From Pseudomonadota bacterium (lineage in GTDB: Bacteria; Pseudomonadota; Alphaproteobacteria; Acetobacterales; Acetobacteraceae), in the NCBI GenBank assembly GCA_021845985.1, contig JAJZES010000020.1, positions 62,001-126,000 on the forward strand: a stretch of 64,000 nt of DNA. Direction: 5' to 3'. Position 1 is the first letter of the stretch. Each line of letters begins with the position of its first letter. A program made the translations under genes and the position numbers. Below, piece by piece: positions 19,338-32,835 of this stretch. The notes beneath the pieces were generated by a model. The model was not told the DNA's origin and searched no databases. It saw only the letters and a program-made list of their open reading frames with translations.

Positions 19338-20612
19338 ATGCACCTCGCCGAACTCAAGGCAAAATCTCCGGCGGATCTGCTCAGCTTCGCCGAATCCCTG
19401 CAGATCGAGAACGCATCGTCTTTGCGCAAGCAGGACATGATGTTCGCGATTCTGAAAAACCTCGCCGAAAATGAGCAGGCGATCCACGGCGAAGGCACGC
19501 TGGAGATCCTCTCCGACGGGTTTGGCTTCCTGCGCAGCGCCGAAAGCAATTTCCTGCCCGGCCCGGACGATATTTACGTCTCGCCCTCGCAGGTGCGGCG
19601 CTTCGCGCTGCGCACCGGCGATTCCGTCGAGGGACAGATCCGCGCGCCGCGCGACGGCGAACGTTACTTCGCCCTGCTCAAAGTCAACACGATCAATTTC
19701 GAGCCGCCCGAGGCGGTACGCCACCGCATCAACTTCGACAATCTGACGCCGCTCTACCCCGACCGGCGGCTGAAAATGGAGGTCGAGAACTTCCAGTCGG
19801 TGGCCAAAGGGCCGAACAAGGATCTGACGCCGCGGGTGATCGACCTGATCGCGCCAATGGGGCTGGGGCAGCGGGCGTTGATCGTGGCGCCGCCGCGCAC
19901 CGGCAAGACGGTGATGCTGCAGAATATCGCCACCGCCATCAGCTCGAACCACCCCGACGTGTTCCTCATCGTGCTGCTGATCGACGAGCGGCCGGAGGAA
20001 GTCACCGACATGGCGCGCACGGTCAAAGGCGAAGTGATCGCCTCGACCTTCGATGAGCCCGCGACGCGGCATGTTCAGGTGACCGAGATGGTGCTGGAGA
20101 AGGCCAAGCGGCTGGTCGAGCACAAGCGCGACGTGGTCATCCTGCTCGACAGCATCACCCGGCTGGCGCGCGCCTATAACAGCGTCGTGCCCAGCAGCGG
20201 CAAGGTGCTGACCGGCGGTGTCGATGCCAACGCGCTGCAGCGGCCGAAGCGCTTCTTCGGTGCCGCCCGCAACATCGAAGAAGGCGGCTCGCTGACCATC
20301 ATCGCCACCGCGCTGATCGACACCGGCAGCCGGATGGACGAGGTGATTTTCGAGGAGTTCAAGGGCACCGGCAACTCCGAGATTATTCTCGACCGCAAGC
20401 TGTCCGACAAGCGCACCTTCCCGGCCATCGACATCACCAAGTCGGGCACCCGCAAGGAAGAACTGCTGGTCGATCGCGGCACGCTGTCGAAAATGTGGGT
20501 GCTGCGGCGCATCCTCAACCCGATGGGCACGATGGATGCGATGGACTTCCTGCTCGACAAGCTGAAATACAGCAAGACTAATCAGGATTTCTTCGACGCG
20601 ATGAACACCTGA
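19338..20612 (+). CDS. rho: Transcription termination factor Rho
   Basis: Rho is the hexameric RNA-dependent ATPase that ends transcription at non-intrinsic sites. The 424-residue protein has the N-terminal helical and cold-shock-like RNA-binding domain ([21 protein letters not shown]). The RecA-like core follows, with Walker [24 protein letters not shown], Walker [16 protein letters not shown], the Q/R-loop region and [12 protein letters not shown] 19338 (MHLAELKAK) matches the family start; the frame is open upstream. A 234-base leader separates it from hemJ. Rho lies beside the hem genes near the origin, as is common in alphaproteobacteria. Confidence 0.97.
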   Translation: MHLAELKAKSPADLLSFAESLQIENASSLRKQDMMFAILKNLAENEQAIHGEGTLEILSDGFGFLRSAESNFLPGPDDIYVSPSQVRRFALRTGDSVEGQIRAPRDGERYFALLKVNTINFEPPEAVRHRINFDNLTPLYPDRRLKMEVENFQSVAKGPNKDLTPRVIDLIAPMGLGQRALIVAPPRTGKTVMLQNIATAISSNHPDVFLIVLLIDERPEEVTDMARTVKGEVIASTFDEPATRHVQVTEMVLEKAKRLVEHKRDVVILLDSITRLARAYNSVVPSSGKVLTGGVDANALQRPKRFFGAARNIEEGGSLTIIATALIDTGSRMDEVIFEEFKGTGNSEIILDRKLSDKRTFPAIDITKSGTRKEELLVDRGTLSKMWVLRRILNPMGTMDAMDFLLDKLKYSKTNQDFFDAMNT

Positions 20613-20652
20613 TCGCCGGCCGCCTGGCGGTGCTGCTGCGGCCGTCGCCGCA

Positions 20653-21987
20653 TTACCGTTCCGACAGCGTCCCAGGCGCCGGGTCGATTTGCGATGTCGA
20701 TCGCGTATCGCGCATCAGCGTGTACACCAGCAGCGAGATGAAGATGCAGCCGGTGATGTACCAGTAAAACAGCGGCTCATGGCCGAGCCGGCGGAACCAC
20801 AACCCGACATATTCGGCGGTGCCGCCGAACACCGACACGGTCACCGCATAGGGCAGCGCCACGCCCAGCGCACGGATCTCGGCGGGGAACAATTCCGCCT
20901 TCACCACCGCATTGATCGCGGTATAGCAACTGACGATCACCAGCGCCCCCATTACCAGCAGAAACGCCACCACCGGATCATGCGTCCTGGCCAACGCCGA
21001 CAGGATCGGCACGGTGAACAGCGTGCCCAGCACGCCGAAGCCGATCAGCACCGGCCGCCGCCCGACCACGTCCGACAGCGCCCCCACCGCCGGCTGCAGA
21101 CACATATAGAGGAACAGCGACAGCGTCGAAATCAGCGTCGCCGTCTGGCGTGACAGGCCGACCGAGTTGACCAGGAATTTCGGCATGTAAACGGTGTCGG
21201 CATAGAAGGCGAGGGTGCCGCCGAGCGTCAGCCCGACGACGATCGCCACCTCGCGCTTGTGCCTGACCAGTTCGCGCCAAGTGCCGGCGGCGCCGCGCCG
21301 GCGCTCGTGCAGGAAGGCGTCGGTCTCGGCCATGTTGCGCCGCAGCAGGACGCCTGCCAGCGCCAGTGCGGCGCCGAGCAGGAACGGGATGCGCCAGCCC
21401 CACGCCTCAAGCTGTGCGGTGCTGAGCAGGAAGCGCTGCAGCACCAGCAGCGTCAGGCTGGCCAGCAACTGTCCGCCGATCAGGGTGACGTACTGAAAGC
21501 TGGCATAGAAGCCGCGATGGCGCGCGGTCGCGATCTCGCTGAGATAGGTGGCCGAGGCACCGTATTCGCCGCCGAGCGAAATCCCCTGCACCATGCGCGC
21601 CAACACCAGGATCAGCGGCGCCGCGGCGCCAACGCTGGCATAGGTCGGGCACAGACCGACCACCAGCGAGCCGCAGCACATCAGCATCACCGAGAACAGC
21701 AGGGCGGTGCGCCGGCCGTGCCGGTCGGCATAGGCGCCCATCACCCAGCCGCCGACCGGGCGCATGATGAAGCCGAGTGCGAAGATGCCGGCGGTGTTGA
21801 GCAACTGCCCGGTCGGGCTGGCGCCGGGGAAGAAGGCGCGGGCAAAGTAGAGCGAGAAGAACGAATAGACGTAAAAATCGTACCATTCGATCAGATTGCC
21901 GACCGAGCCGCCGAAGATCGAGGCCAGGAGGCGGCGCCGGCCGGGGCCGGCGCCGCTGGCGGCTGTGCTCAGGGCCGGCGAACTCAC
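20653..21987 (-). CDS. MHS-family MFS transporter (alpha-ketoglutarate permease-like)
   Basis: A 444-residue, 12-TM metabolite:H+ symporter. The N-terminus FGGSVGNLIEWYDFYVYSFF, then MRPVGGWVMGAYADRHGRR and RMVQGISLGGEYGASATYLSE, are hallmarks of the KgtP/ShiA/ProP group. The substrate is probably an organic acid such as 2-oxoglutarate or another dicarboxylate. Its GTG start overlaps the stop of maeB (GTGA), so it is co-translated with malic enzyme. A role in C4-dicarboxylate or related acid use fits this coupling, but that is inference. rho converges, with 40 bases between the stops. Confidence 0.9.
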   Translation of the reverse strand: MSSPALSTAASGAGPGRRRLLASIFGGSVGNLIEWYDFYVYSFFSLYFARAFFPGASPTGQLLNTAGIFALGFIMRPVGGWVMGAYADRHGRRTALLFSVMLMCCGSLVVGLCPTYASVGAAAPLILVLARMVQGISLGGEYGASATYLSEIATARHRGFYASFQYVTLIGGQLLASLTLLVLQRFLLSTAQLEAWGWRIPFLLGAALALAGVLLRRNMAETDAFLHERRRGAAGTWRELVRHKREVAIVVGLTLGGTLAFYADTVYMPKFLVNSVGLSRQTATLISTLSLFLYMCLQPAVGALSDVVGRRPVLIGFGVLGTLFTVPILSALARTHDPVVAFLLVMGALVIVSCYTAINAVVKAELFPAEIRALGVALPYAVTVSVFGGTAEYVGLWFRRLGHEPLFYWYITGCIFISLLVYTLMRDTRSTSQIDPAPGTLSER

Positions 21988-24281
21988 ACCGCGACCTTCA
22001 TCCGCGCCGCCTGATGCGCGGCGATGGCGGCGATTTCGACGATCTGACTGACCGAGGCATCCATCGGCACCAGTTGCGCGGCATGGGTCAGGCCGATGAG
22101 CAGCGGCCCGATCGTGCTGCCGCCGCCGAGCCGCGGCGCCAGCCGCGAGGTGATGTGGGCCGAGTGCAGCCCCGGCATCACCAGTACATTCGCCGGCCCG
22201 GTCAGCCGGCAGAACGGATAGAGGGCGCGGTACGACTCTTCCAGCGCGACATCGGGCGACATTTCGCCATCATATTCGAAATCGACGCCGCGCGCATCCA
22301 GCGCCGCCACCGCCTCGCGCATGGTATTGACCGTCACATGCATCGGATTGCCGAAGGTCGAATGCGACAGCAGCGCCACCCGCGGCTCGTGGCCCAGTTC
22401 GCGCGCCGCCGTGGCGGCGCCGCAGCAGATATCGGCAAGCTGCTTCGGGTCGGGGCGGAAATGCATCAGCGTGTCGGCGATGAAAATGGTCGCCCCGCGC
22501 ACCCCGACCATCAGCGTCAGCCCGAAGGCGATGCCGCCCGCCACCGGGTCGATCGCCAGCGCGATGTCGTCGAGGCAGACCGAGGCGGCGCGGGTCAGCC
22601 CGGTCACCATCGCATCGGCATCGCCGGTCGCCACCATGCTGGCGGCGAAGACGTTGCGGTCCTGGTTCACCATGCGCTGACAGTCGCGGAACATGTAGCC
22701 GCGGCGGCGCAGCCGCTGATAGAGAAAATCGGTGTATTTGGCGTTGTTGTGCGACAGCCGCGCGTTGTGGATTTCCAGCCCCTCGGCGTGGCCGAGGCCG
22801 AGCCGCGCCATCGTCGCGCGCACCCGCTCCTCGCGCCCGATCAGCACCGGCATGCCGTGGCCGGCGTTGCGGAAGGCGACGGCGGCGCGCACCATCTTTT
22901 CCTCCTCGCCCTCGGCGAACACCACGCGCTTGGGGTTGCTGCGCACGCTTTCCATGATCGCGTCGAGCGCATTGGCCGTCGGGTCGAGGCGGCCGGACAG
23001 TTCGCGGGTGTATTTGCGCAGATCGGCAAGCGGCTTGCGCGCCACCCCGGACTCCATCGCCGCGCGGGCCACCGCCGGCGGCAGGCGCGAGATCAGGCGC
23101 GGGTCGAAGGCGTTGGGGATGATGTATTCGGGGCCGAACTGCAGCCGGTGGCCGGCGCCGGCGGTGCTGACCTCGTCGGGCACGTCCTCGCGCGCCAGTT
23201 GCGCCAGCGCCTCGGCGGCGGCGATCTTCATCGCCTCGTTGATGGTGCGCGCCCGCACGTCCAGCGCGCCGCGGAAGATGTAGGGAAAGCCGAGGACGTT
23301 GTTGACCTGGTTGGGATAATCGCTGCGCCCGGTGGCGATGATGGCGCGCGGGCTGGCGGCGCGCGCCTCCTCCGGGGTGATTTCCGGGTCGGGATTGGCC
23401 ATCGCGAAGATGATCGGCCGCTCCGCCATGCGGCGCACCATGTCCTGGGTCAGCGCGCCTTTGGCCGACAGGCCGAAAAAGGCGTCTGCGCCCTCCAGCG
23501 CCTCGCTCAGCGTGCGCGCCGCGGTCGGCACGGCATGGGCGCTCTTCCACTGGTTCATGCCGTCGGTGCGGCCCTGGTACACCACGCCCTTGGTGTCGCA
23601 CAGGATGATGTTGTCATGCGGCGTGCCCATCGCCTTGAGCAGCTCGACGCAGGCGATGGCCGCGGCCCCGGCGCCGTTGACCACCAGCCGGATCGACCGC
23701 AGGTCGCGCCCGGTCAGCAGGCAGGCGTTCATCAGCCCGGCGGCGGCGACGATCGCGGTGCCGTGCTGATCGTCGTGGAACACCGGAATATCCATCAGCT
23801 CGCGCAGCCGGTCCTCGATGATGAAGCACTCCGGCGCCTTGATGTCTTCGAGGTTGATGCCGCCGAAGCTGGGGCCGAGATAGCGCACGCATTCGATGAA
23901 CTGATTGACGTCCTCGGTGCCGATGCACAGGTCGATGCCATCGACATCGGCGAAACGTTTGAACAGCGCCACCTTGCCTTCCATCACCGGCTTGCTGGCG
24001 AGCGCCCCGAGATTGCCGAGGCCGAGCACCGCGGTCCCGTTGGACACCACGGCGACCATGTTGCCCTTGCTGGTGTAGTCATAGGCGGTGCTGGGATCGC
24101 GGTGGATTTCCAGGCACGGCTCGGCGACGCCGGGCGAATAGGCGAGCGAGAGGTCGCGCGCGGTGACCAGCGGCTTGGTGATGCGGATTTCGAGCTTGCC
24201 GGGACGCCCGGAGGCGTGCATGGCCAGCGCCTCCTGCGCCGAAATGCGGGCAGTGCGCGGATCGCTGATGCCGTCGGCCAT
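21984..24281 (-). CDS. maeB: NADP-dependent malic enzyme with phosphotransacetylase-like C-terminal domain
   Basis: MaeB decarboxylates malate to pyruvate, making NADPH. The 765-residue protein is the multidomain type. The N-terminal malic enzyme half (to about residue 430) contains [41 protein letters not shown] and [20 protein letters not shown]. The C-terminal half is a phosphotransacetylase-like domain ([27 protein letters not shown]), normally regulatory. ATG 24281 is preceded by AAAGGAGGGG, a strong ribosome-binding site. The frame stays open far upstream, but that part is antisense to mutS. It is divergent from mutS and coupled to the downstream MHS transporter. Confidence 0.96.
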   Translation of the reverse strand: MADGISDPRTARISAQEALAMHASGRPGKLEIRITKPLVTARDLSLAYSPGVAEPCLEIHRDPSTAYDYTSKGNMVAVVSNGTAVLGLGNLGALASKPVMEGKVALFKRFADVDGIDLCIGTEDVNQFIECVRYLGPSFGGINLEDIKAPECFIIEDRLRELMDIPVFHDDQHGTAIVAAAGLMNACLLTGRDLRSIRLVVNGAGAAAIACVELLKAMGTPHDNIILCDTKGVVYQGRTDGMNQWKSAHAVPTAARTLSEALEGADAFFGLSAKGALTQDMVRRMAERPIIFAMANPDPEITPEEARAASPRAIIATGRSDYPNQVNNVLGFPYIFRGALDVRARTINEAMKIAAAEALAQLAREDVPDEVSTAGAGHRLQFGPEYIIPNAFDPRLISRLPPAVARAAMESGVARKPLADLRKYTRELSGRLDPTANALDAIMESVRSNPKRVVFAEGEEEKMVRAAVAFRNAGHGMPVLIGREERVRATMARLGLGHAEGLEIHNARLSHNNAKYTDFLYQRLRRRGYMFRDCQRMVNQDRNVFAASMVATGDADAMVTGLTRAASVCLDDIALAIDPVAGGIAFGLTLMVGVRGATIFIADTLMHFRPDPKQLADICCGAATAARELGHEPRVALLSHSTFGNPMHVTVNTMREAVAALDARGVDFEYDGEMSPDVALEESYRALYPFCRLTGPANVLVMPGLHSAHITSRLAPRLGGGSTIGPLLIGLTHAAQLVPMDASVSQIVEIAAIAAHQAARMKVAV

Positions 24282-24395
24282 GCGGTCCCCTCCTTTGTGT
24301 TGTTTGATTGGACGTTGGCTCATCGTGGCGCACTCCCGCACCGCTTCACAAGCCGTCTGCTTCGCAACCGCCGCCGCGACGGGTAAGGCCAGGGC

Positions 24396-26981
<2,586 letters not shown>

Positions 26982-27031
26982 GCGGAGTTGGGCGTTGTTG
27001 CACCGCAAGGGACGCGGTTAACATCGACCCA

Positions 27032-29836
27032 ATGACGCCGCTTCCCCAATTTCCGGCCGACCCGCGCGATGCCGCGGCGCTGCTGGCGCAATCGCTCGCC
27101 GCCCTCGCGCCTGCGGGCGAGGTGGCGCCGCGCGATGCGGCGCTCGGCCTGTTTCGCCGCCATCTCGCCCGTGTCCAGGGCCATATCCGCGACACGTTCG
27201 AGCTTGGCACCCTGCCGGGGCTGAAAGCGGCGCGGCTGCTCGGCGCGCTCACCGATGGGCTGATCGCCACCCTGCACGACTATGCACTTGCCGTTCATCA
27301 TCATCCGCCCGGCCGGCTGACGGTTGCCGCCACCGGCGGCTATGGCCGCGGCGTGCTGGCGCCGTTCAGCGACATCGACCTGCTGTTCCTGACCCGCGAG
27401 GCGCCGGGCGCGGCGACGCTGCAGGTGGTCGAGTTCATGCTCTATCTGCTGTGGGATCTCGGCCTCAAGGTCGGGCACGCCACCCGCTCGGTGCCCGATT
27501 GCCTGACCGAGGCCAACGGTGACGCGACGGTGCGCACCTCGATGCTCGACGCGCGCCCGGTGGCCGGCGACCGCACCCTGTTCGCCGAGTTTGCCGAGGC
27601 CTTCCGCACCGCCTGCCAGGCCGCCGGCGCCGCCGGCTATATCGCCGCCAAACGCGCCGAGCGCGCCACCCGCCATCGCCGCTATGGCGACAGCCCGTTC
27701 GTCGTCGAGCCAAACATCAAAGAGGGCCGCGGCGGCCTGCGCGACCTGCAGACGCTCTACTGGATCGCCCGCTACGTCTTCGCCATCCGCTCGATCCACG
27801 ACCTCGCCGAGGCGGAGGGCGCGGCGGCCGGGATCATCACCCAGACTGAGGCGCGGCTGGCGCAACGCTCGTGGGATTTCCTCTGGACGCTGCGCTTTCA
27901 CCTCCACTACGTCACCGGCCGCGCCGAGGAACGCCTGACCTTCGATCTTCAGCCGGTCGTCGGTGCCCGCATGGGCTACACCCGGCACGGTCGGCAGGAC
28001 GGGGTGGAGCGCTTCATGCGCCACTATTTCCTGACCGCGCGCGAGGTGACGCGGCTGACCCAGGTGATGGAGCCGGCGCTGGTGCGCGCCGCACTCGGGC
28101 CGCCGGCGCTGGCGCCGGAGACCGACCCGGCGCTGGCCGCCGCCGGCTTCGTGCTGGCCGACGGCAAGCTGATGTGGACGCGGGCACGCGATTTCCGCGA
28201 CGAGCCGATCCTGATGCTGCGCATCCTGCAATTCGCCCGCGACCGCGACCTCAAGCTGCATCCGCTGGCGATGCGGGCGCTGATCCGCAACGAGCGCCGG
28301 GCGGTGCATCTGCGCGGCAACTCTGAGGCGGCTTCGCTGTTCCTCGATCTGCTGTGCGGGCGCGAGCATGGCCGCGCCGACGGCGCGCGCTGGCTCGCGG
28401 TGATGAACGAGACCGGCTTCCTCGGCCGCCTGCTGCCGGACTGGGCGCGCATCGTCGGGCAGATGCAGTTCGACACCTACCACGTCTTTACCGTCGATGA
28501 GCACACCATCGAGGCGGTGCGGGTGCTCAATCTGCTGGAGCGCGGCGAGTTGGAGGAGGTGGCGCCGATCGCCTCGGGCCTGACCGATCAGCTGCAGTCG
28601 CGGCGTGCGCTCTATGTCGCCATGCTGCTGCACGACATCGCCAAGGGCCGCGGCGGCGACCATTCGGAACTCGGCGCGGAAGTGGCGCTCGAAGTCGGGC
28701 CGGCGCTCGGCCTGTCGGCGGAGGAGACCGAGACCGTCTCCTGGCTGGTGCTGCACCACCTGTTGCTCAGCCAGACCGCGTTCAAGCGCGACATCGACGA
28801 CCCGAAGACCATTCTCGATCTCGCCGATACCATCCAGTCGCCGGAGCGGCTGCGGCTGCTGCTGGTGTTGACGGTGGCCGACATGCGCGCGGTGTCGCCG
28901 AAGGTGTGGAACGGCTGGAAGGCGACGCTGCTGCGCGAACTCTACGCCCGCGTCGCCGAGGTGCTGGAAGGCGCACTCGCCGCCACCGAACGCGATGTGC
29001 GGGTGCAGCGGGCGCGGCAGGCGGTAGCGATGCTGCTGGAGGGCTGGCCGGTCACGGAGATCGAGAAGTTTCACGCCCTCGGCTATGCCGGCTACTGGCT
29101 GTCGTTCGATCCCGAGACGCATGTGCGTCACGCCCGCATGATCCGCGACGCCGAGGCGCGCGGCGCCAAGCTGACGGTGGAGACGCAGCCGCTGCCGGCG
29201 CGGGCGGTGACCGAGGTGACGGTCTATGCCGCCGACCATGCCGGCCTGTTCAGCCGCATCGCCGGGGCGCTGGCGGTGGCCGGCGCCTCGATCGTCGATG
29301 CGCGCATCCACACCCTGACCAACGGCATGGCGCTGGACACGTTCTGGATCCAGGACGCCGCCGGCGGCGCCTTCGACCAGCCGCACCGGCTGGCGCGGCT
29401 TTATGTGCTGATCGAACAGGCGCTGTCCGGCCGGCTGAAGCTGGCGGCGGAAATCAAGAAGGCCGGGCGCGCCCTGCTCGGCCGGCGGATGCGGGCGATC
29501 CACGTGCCGCCGCGGGTGGTGATCGACAACCGCGCCAGCCATACCCATACGGTGCTTGAGGTGAACGGCCGCGACCGTCCCGGCCTGCTGCACGACGTGA
29601 CCGCGGCGATCAGCGACCAGGGGCTGCAGATCGCCTCGGCGCACGTCACCACCTACGGGGTGCGCGCCGTCGATGTGTTCTATGTCAAGGACGTGTTCGG
29701 CCTGAAAGTCGAGAACGAACGCAAACTGGCACAGTTGCGCGAGGCATTGCTGGTGGCCCTGGCCAGCCCCGATGACGTGGCCCCGGCGGTGGTGCCGGCG
29801 CCGCTCCGCCGCCGCCGGGCGGCGGATGCGGCGTAG
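27032..29836 (+). CDS. glnD: [Protein-PII] uridylyltransferase / uridylyl-removing enzyme GlnD
   Basis: GlnD senses glutamine and adds or removes UMP on PII proteins, controlling nitrogen assimilation. The 934-residue protein has all four parts. The nucleotidyltransferase domain carries GGYGRGVLAPFSDIDLLFL. A GlnD linker region follows (VEPNIKEGRGGLRDLQTLYW). The HD phosphohydrolase domain has LLHDIAKGRGGDHSELG. Two C-terminal ACT domains begin VTEVTVYAADHAGLFSRIAG and HTVLEVNGRDRPGLLHDVTA. Catalytic residues are intact. mutS-glnD adjacency is common in alphaproteobacteria. No glnB or amtB is in the window. Confidence 0.97.
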   Translation: MTPLPQFPADPRDAAALLAQSLAALAPAGEVAPRDAALGLFRRHLARVQGHIRDTFELGTLPGLKAARLLGALTDGLIATLHDYALAVHHHPPGRLTVAATGGYGRGVLAPFSDIDLLFLTREAPGAATLQVVEFMLYLLWDLGLKVGHATRSVPDCLTEANGDATVRTSMLDARPVAGDRTLFAEFAEAFRTACQAAGAAGYIAAKRAERATRHRRYGDSPFVVEPNIKEGRGGLRDLQTLYWIARYVFAIRSIHDLAEAEGAAAGIITQTEARLAQRSWDFLWTLRFHLHYVTGRAEERLTFDLQPVVGARMGYTRHGRQDGVERFMRHYFLTAREVTRLTQVMEPALVRAALGPPALAPETDPALAAAGFVLADGKLMWTRARDFRDEPILMLRILQFARDRDLKLHPLAMRALIRNERRAVHLRGNSEAASLFLDLLCGREHGRADGARWLAVMNETGFLGRLLPDWARIVGQMQFDTYHVFTVDEHTIEAVRVLNLLERGELEEVAPIASGLTDQLQSRRALYVAMLLHDIAKGRGGDHSELGAEVALEVGPALGLSAEETETVSWLVLHHLLLSQTAFKRDIDDPKTILDLADTIQSPERLRLLLVLTVADMRAVSPKVWNGWKATLLRELYARVAEVLEGALAATERDVRVQRARQAVAMLLEGWPVTEIEKFHALGYAGYWLSFDPETHVRHARMIRDAEARGAKLTVETQPLPARAVTEVTVYAADHAGLFSRIAGALAVAGASIVDARIHTLTNGMALDTFWIQDAAGGAFDQPHRLARLYVLIEQALSGRLKLAAEIKKAGRALLGRRMRAIHVPPRVVIDNRASHTHTVLEVNGRDRPGLLHDVTAAISDQGLQIASAHVTTYGVRAVDVFYVKDVFGLKVENERKLAQLREALLVALASPDDVAPAVVPAPLRRRRAADAA

Positions 29837-30162
29837 CCGCCGGCGATGCTGAGCGACGCGCAAAAATCCGTTCGGCGCGGCGGTCGTCCCGCCGGATCAA
29901 CCAGCAGGGACAAACCGGCTCTGTCGCCCTGTGTGTCAGCGGCCTGGCGGATGACAGCCGCCTGAATTGTCGCGGCGTGGCTGTTGCGCCGACTGCGGAG
30001 TTCATGACAAGGCGGACCGGCCGCGCTCTGCGCGACCGGCTGGCGGTGAACGCCGGAGGCGATGCGCGCCAATCATGCCAATTTGGAATGGCCCGCGCGG
30101 GTTGATCCGGCCCCCGTCCTGGCCCATTGATCGGCGCTTCTCACGCAGGACGGCGATCCGCC
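29837..30162 (+). other. Intergenic region upstream of thrC, no gene recognised
   Basis: These 326 bases between glnD and thrC contain no convincing reading frame. Short minus-strand frames continue into antisense glnD and look like shadows. I see no clear promoter, riboswitch or terminator. It presumably holds the thrC promoter. Confidence 0.5.
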
Positions 30163-31563
30163 ATGCGCTATGTCTCCACCCGCGGGCAGGCGCCCGTGCG
30201 CGATTTTTCCGGCGTGCTGCTGGCCGGGCTGGCCGAGGATGGCGGCCTTTACGTGCCGCAGAGCTGGCCGGTGCTGTCGGCGGCGGAGTGGCGCGCGCTG
30301 CGCGGCCTGTCCTATGACGAGCTGGCCGCCCGGCTGCTGCTGCCCTTCGTCGGTGACGCCATCCCGTTCGCCACGCTGCGGGCGATCTGCGGCGAGGCCT
30401 ATGCCGGGTTCGGCCACCCGGCCGTCGTCCCGCTGCTCCAGCTCGACACCGGGCTGTGGGTGCAGGAGCTGTTCCACGGCCCGACGCTTGCCTTCAAGGA
30501 CATGGCGATGCAGGTGCTCGGCCGCCTGTTCGACCATGTGCTGGAGGCGGCCGGCCGGCGCGTCACCATCGTCGGCGCGACCTCCGGTGACACCGGCTCC
30601 GCCGCCATCGCCGCCTGCGCCGGGCGGGCGCGCGTCGATGTCGTCATCCTGCATCCCGAGGGCCGCACCAGCGAGGTGCAGCGCCGCCAGATGACCACGG
30701 TGGCGGCGCCCAACATCAGCAACATCGCCGTCGCCGGCACGTTCGACGACTGCCAGGATCTGGTCAAGGCGATGTTCGCCGACGCACCGTTCCGCGCCGA
30801 GTTGCGGCTGTCGGCGGTCAACTCGATCAACTGGGCGCGGGTGGCGGCGCAGGTGCCGTATTACGCCGCCGCGGCGCTGGCGCTCGGCGCGCCGGAGCGG
30901 GAGGTTGCGTTCAGCGTGCCGACCGGCAATTTCGGCAACGTGCTGGCCGCCTGGGTGGCGCGGCGCATGGGGCTGCCGATCGGCCGGCTGATCGTCGGCG
31001 CCAACCGCAACGACATTCTCGCCCGCTTCCTCGCCGACAACGACATGAGCCTGCGCGGGGTGGAAGCGAGCCTGTCGCCGAGCATGGACATCCAGGTCAG
31101 CTCCAATTTCGAGCGGCTGCTGTTCGAGCTGCTGGACCGCGACGCCGCTGCGACGCACGCGGCGATGGCCGGTTTCCGCGCCACCGGCCGGCTCGCCGTG
31201 CCGGAGCCGGCATGGCGGCAGGCGACCGCGCTGTTCACCGGCTTCCGCCTCGACGATGCCGGCACGCTGGCGGAAATCCGCCGCCTGCACGGGGCGACCG
31301 GCTACGCCGCCGATCCACACTCGGCGATCGGCATTGCCGCCGCGCGCGCCCATCCGGTGGCGGGCATGCCGACCGTCGCCGTCGCCACCGCCCACCCGGC
31401 AAAGTTCCCCGATGCGATGGAACGCGCGATCGGGCTGCGCCCCCCTCTGCCAGCGCGCCTCGCCGACCTATATCAGAGGCCCGAGCGCTACACCCGCGCG
31501 CCCAATGACCTCGCCGCCATCGAGGCGCTGGTGCGTGCCACCGTCCAGAGGAATGCTGCATGA
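30163..31563 (+). CDS. thrC: Threonine synthase
   Basis: This PLP enzyme converts O-phosphohomoserine to threonine. The 466-residue protein is the long (fungal/proteobacterial) type. It starts MRYVSTRGQAPVRDFSGVLLAGLAEDGGLYVP and has the PLP lysine in HGPTLAFKDMAMQ (Lys112). It also has VGATSGDTGSAAI and FSVPTGNFGNVLAAW. ATG 30163 is at the family start; the upstream open frame is ignored. Its stop overlaps the start of the M16 peptidase (ATGA), and pmbA follows, so thrC-M16-pmbA is probably one operon. thrC beside an M16 peptidase is common in alphaproteobacteria. Confidence 0.96.
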   Translation: MRYVSTRGQAPVRDFSGVLLAGLAEDGGLYVPQSWPVLSAAEWRALRGLSYDELAARLLLPFVGDAIPFATLRAICGEAYAGFGHPAVVPLLQLDTGLWVQELFHGPTLAFKDMAMQVLGRLFDHVLEAAGRRVTIVGATSGDTGSAAIAACAGRARVDVVILHPEGRTSEVQRRQMTTVAAPNISNIAVAGTFDDCQDLVKAMFADAPFRAELRLSAVNSINWARVAAQVPYYAAAALALGAPEREVAFSVPTGNFGNVLAAWVARRMGLPIGRLIVGANRNDILARFLADNDMSLRGVEASLSPSMDIQVSSNFERLLFELLDRDAAATHAAMAGFRATGRLAVPEPAWRQATALFTGFRLDDAGTLAEIRRLHGATGYAADPHSAIGIAAARAHPVAGMPTVAVATAHPAKFPDAMERAIGLRPPLPARLADLYQRPERYTRAPNDLAAIEALVRATVQRNAA

Positions 31564-32834
31564 GCGAACCAGCGGCGGCGATCCGCCTGACCCGCCTCCC
31601 GTCCGGCCTGATCGTGGTGACCGAACGGATGGAGCGGGTGGAGACGGTCTCCCTCGGCGCCTATGTCGCCGCCGGCACCCGTCACGAGACCGCGGCGGAG
31701 AACGGCGTTTCGCATTTTCTCGAACACATGGCCTTCAAGGGCACCGAACGGCGCAGCGCCGCCGGCATCGCCGAGGAGATCGAGGCAGTCGGCGGCCAGA
31801 TCAACGCCTACACCGCGCGCGAGCAGACCGCCTACTACGTCAAGGTGCTCAAGGAAGACCTGGCGCTCGGCGCCGACATCATCGGCGACATCCTGACCCA
31901 CTCCACCTTCGCCCCGGAGGAGCTGGAGCGCGAGCGCGGCGTCATCCTCCAGGAGATCGGCCAAGCCAACGACACGCCCGACGACATCATCTTCGACCAT
32001 TTCCAGGAAACCGCCTACCCGGCGCAGGCGATGGGCCGCCCGGTGCTGGGGCGCGAGGACATTATCCGCGCCCTGCCGCGCGAGGCGCTGATGGGCTACA
32101 TGCGGCGGCACTACACCGCCGCCAACACCGTGCTCGCCGCCGCCGGCAATCTCGACCACGAGCAGGTGGTGGAGCTTGCCGCGCGCCATTTCGCCGACCT
32201 GCCGGCCAGCGCCACGCCGGGCGCCGATCCCGGATTGTATGCCGGGGGCGAGTTCCGCGAGGAGCGCGACCTCGATCAGGTGCATATCGTGCTCGGCTTT
32301 CCCTCCGTCGCCTATGGCGATCCCGAGTATTTCCCGACCATGCTGCTGTCCACCCTGCTCGGCGGCGGCATGTCGTCGCGGCTGTTTCAGGAGGTGCGCG
32401 AGAAGCGCGGGCTGGTCTATTCGATCTATTCCTTCACCGCCCCGGCGCTCGATGGCGGGCTGTTCGGCATCTATGCCGGCACCGGTGAGGACGGGGCGAA
32501 GGAGCTGGTACCGGTCACCCTCGACGAACTGCGCCGCGTCCAGCACGACGTGACCGAGGTCGAACTGTCGCGGGCGCGGGCGCAGGTCAAGGCCGGGCTG
32601 CTGATGTCGCTGGAGAGCACCGGCAGCCGCTGCGAGCAGCTTGCCCGCCAGCTTCAGGTGTTCGGCCGCATCGTGCCGACGCAGGAGACGGTGGCGCGGA
32701 TCAACGCCGTCAGCATCGCCGATGTGCAGCGCGCCGCGGCGCGGCAGTTCCGCGCCGCGCCGACGCTGGCCGCACTCGGCCCGGCCGGGCATGTGCCGGG
32801 CCTGCCGCATATCGCCGACCGGCTGGCTGCCTGA
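31560..32834 (+). CDS. M16-family zinc processing peptidase
   Basis: A 424-residue pitrilysin-type metallopeptidase, close to the mitochondrial processing peptidase beta subunit and bacterial PqqL-like enzymes. The inverted zinc motif HFLEH is intact (His52, Glu55, His56), followed by NAYTAREQTAYYVKVL. The second half has SSRLFQEVREKRGLVYSIYSF, the arginine and tyrosine motif for substrate binding. There is no signal peptide, so it is probably cytoplasmic. It overlaps the thrC stop by four bases. pmbA, also a protease component, follows one base after its stop. Confidence 0.93.
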   Translation: MSEPAAAIRLTRLPSGLIVVTERMERVETVSLGAYVAAGTRHETAAENGVSHFLEHMAFKGTERRSAAGIAEEIEAVGGQINAYTAREQTAYYVKVLKEDLALGADIIGDILTHSTFAPEELERERGVILQEIGQANDTPDDIIFDHFQETAYPAQAMGRPVLGREDIIRALPREALMGYMRRHYTAANTVLAAAGNLDHEQVVELAARHFADLPASATPGADPGLYAGGEFREERDLDQVHIVLGFPSVAYGDPEYFPTMLLSTLLGGGMSSRLFQEVREKRGLVYSIYSFTAPALDGGLFGIYAGTGEDGAKELVPVTLDELRRVQHDVTEVELSRARAQVKAGLLMSLESTGSRCEQLARQLQVFGRIVPTQETVARINAVSIADVQRAAARQFRAAPTLAALGPAGHVPGLPHIADRLAA

Positions 32835-32835
32835 G

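Noticed and set aside
22014-24386. Long open frame of 790 codons on the plus strand
   Set aside because: It lies wholly antisense to maeB, whose protein is unmistakable. The translation is His/Arg/Gly-rich without any domain, as expected of a shadow frame in GC-rich DNA.
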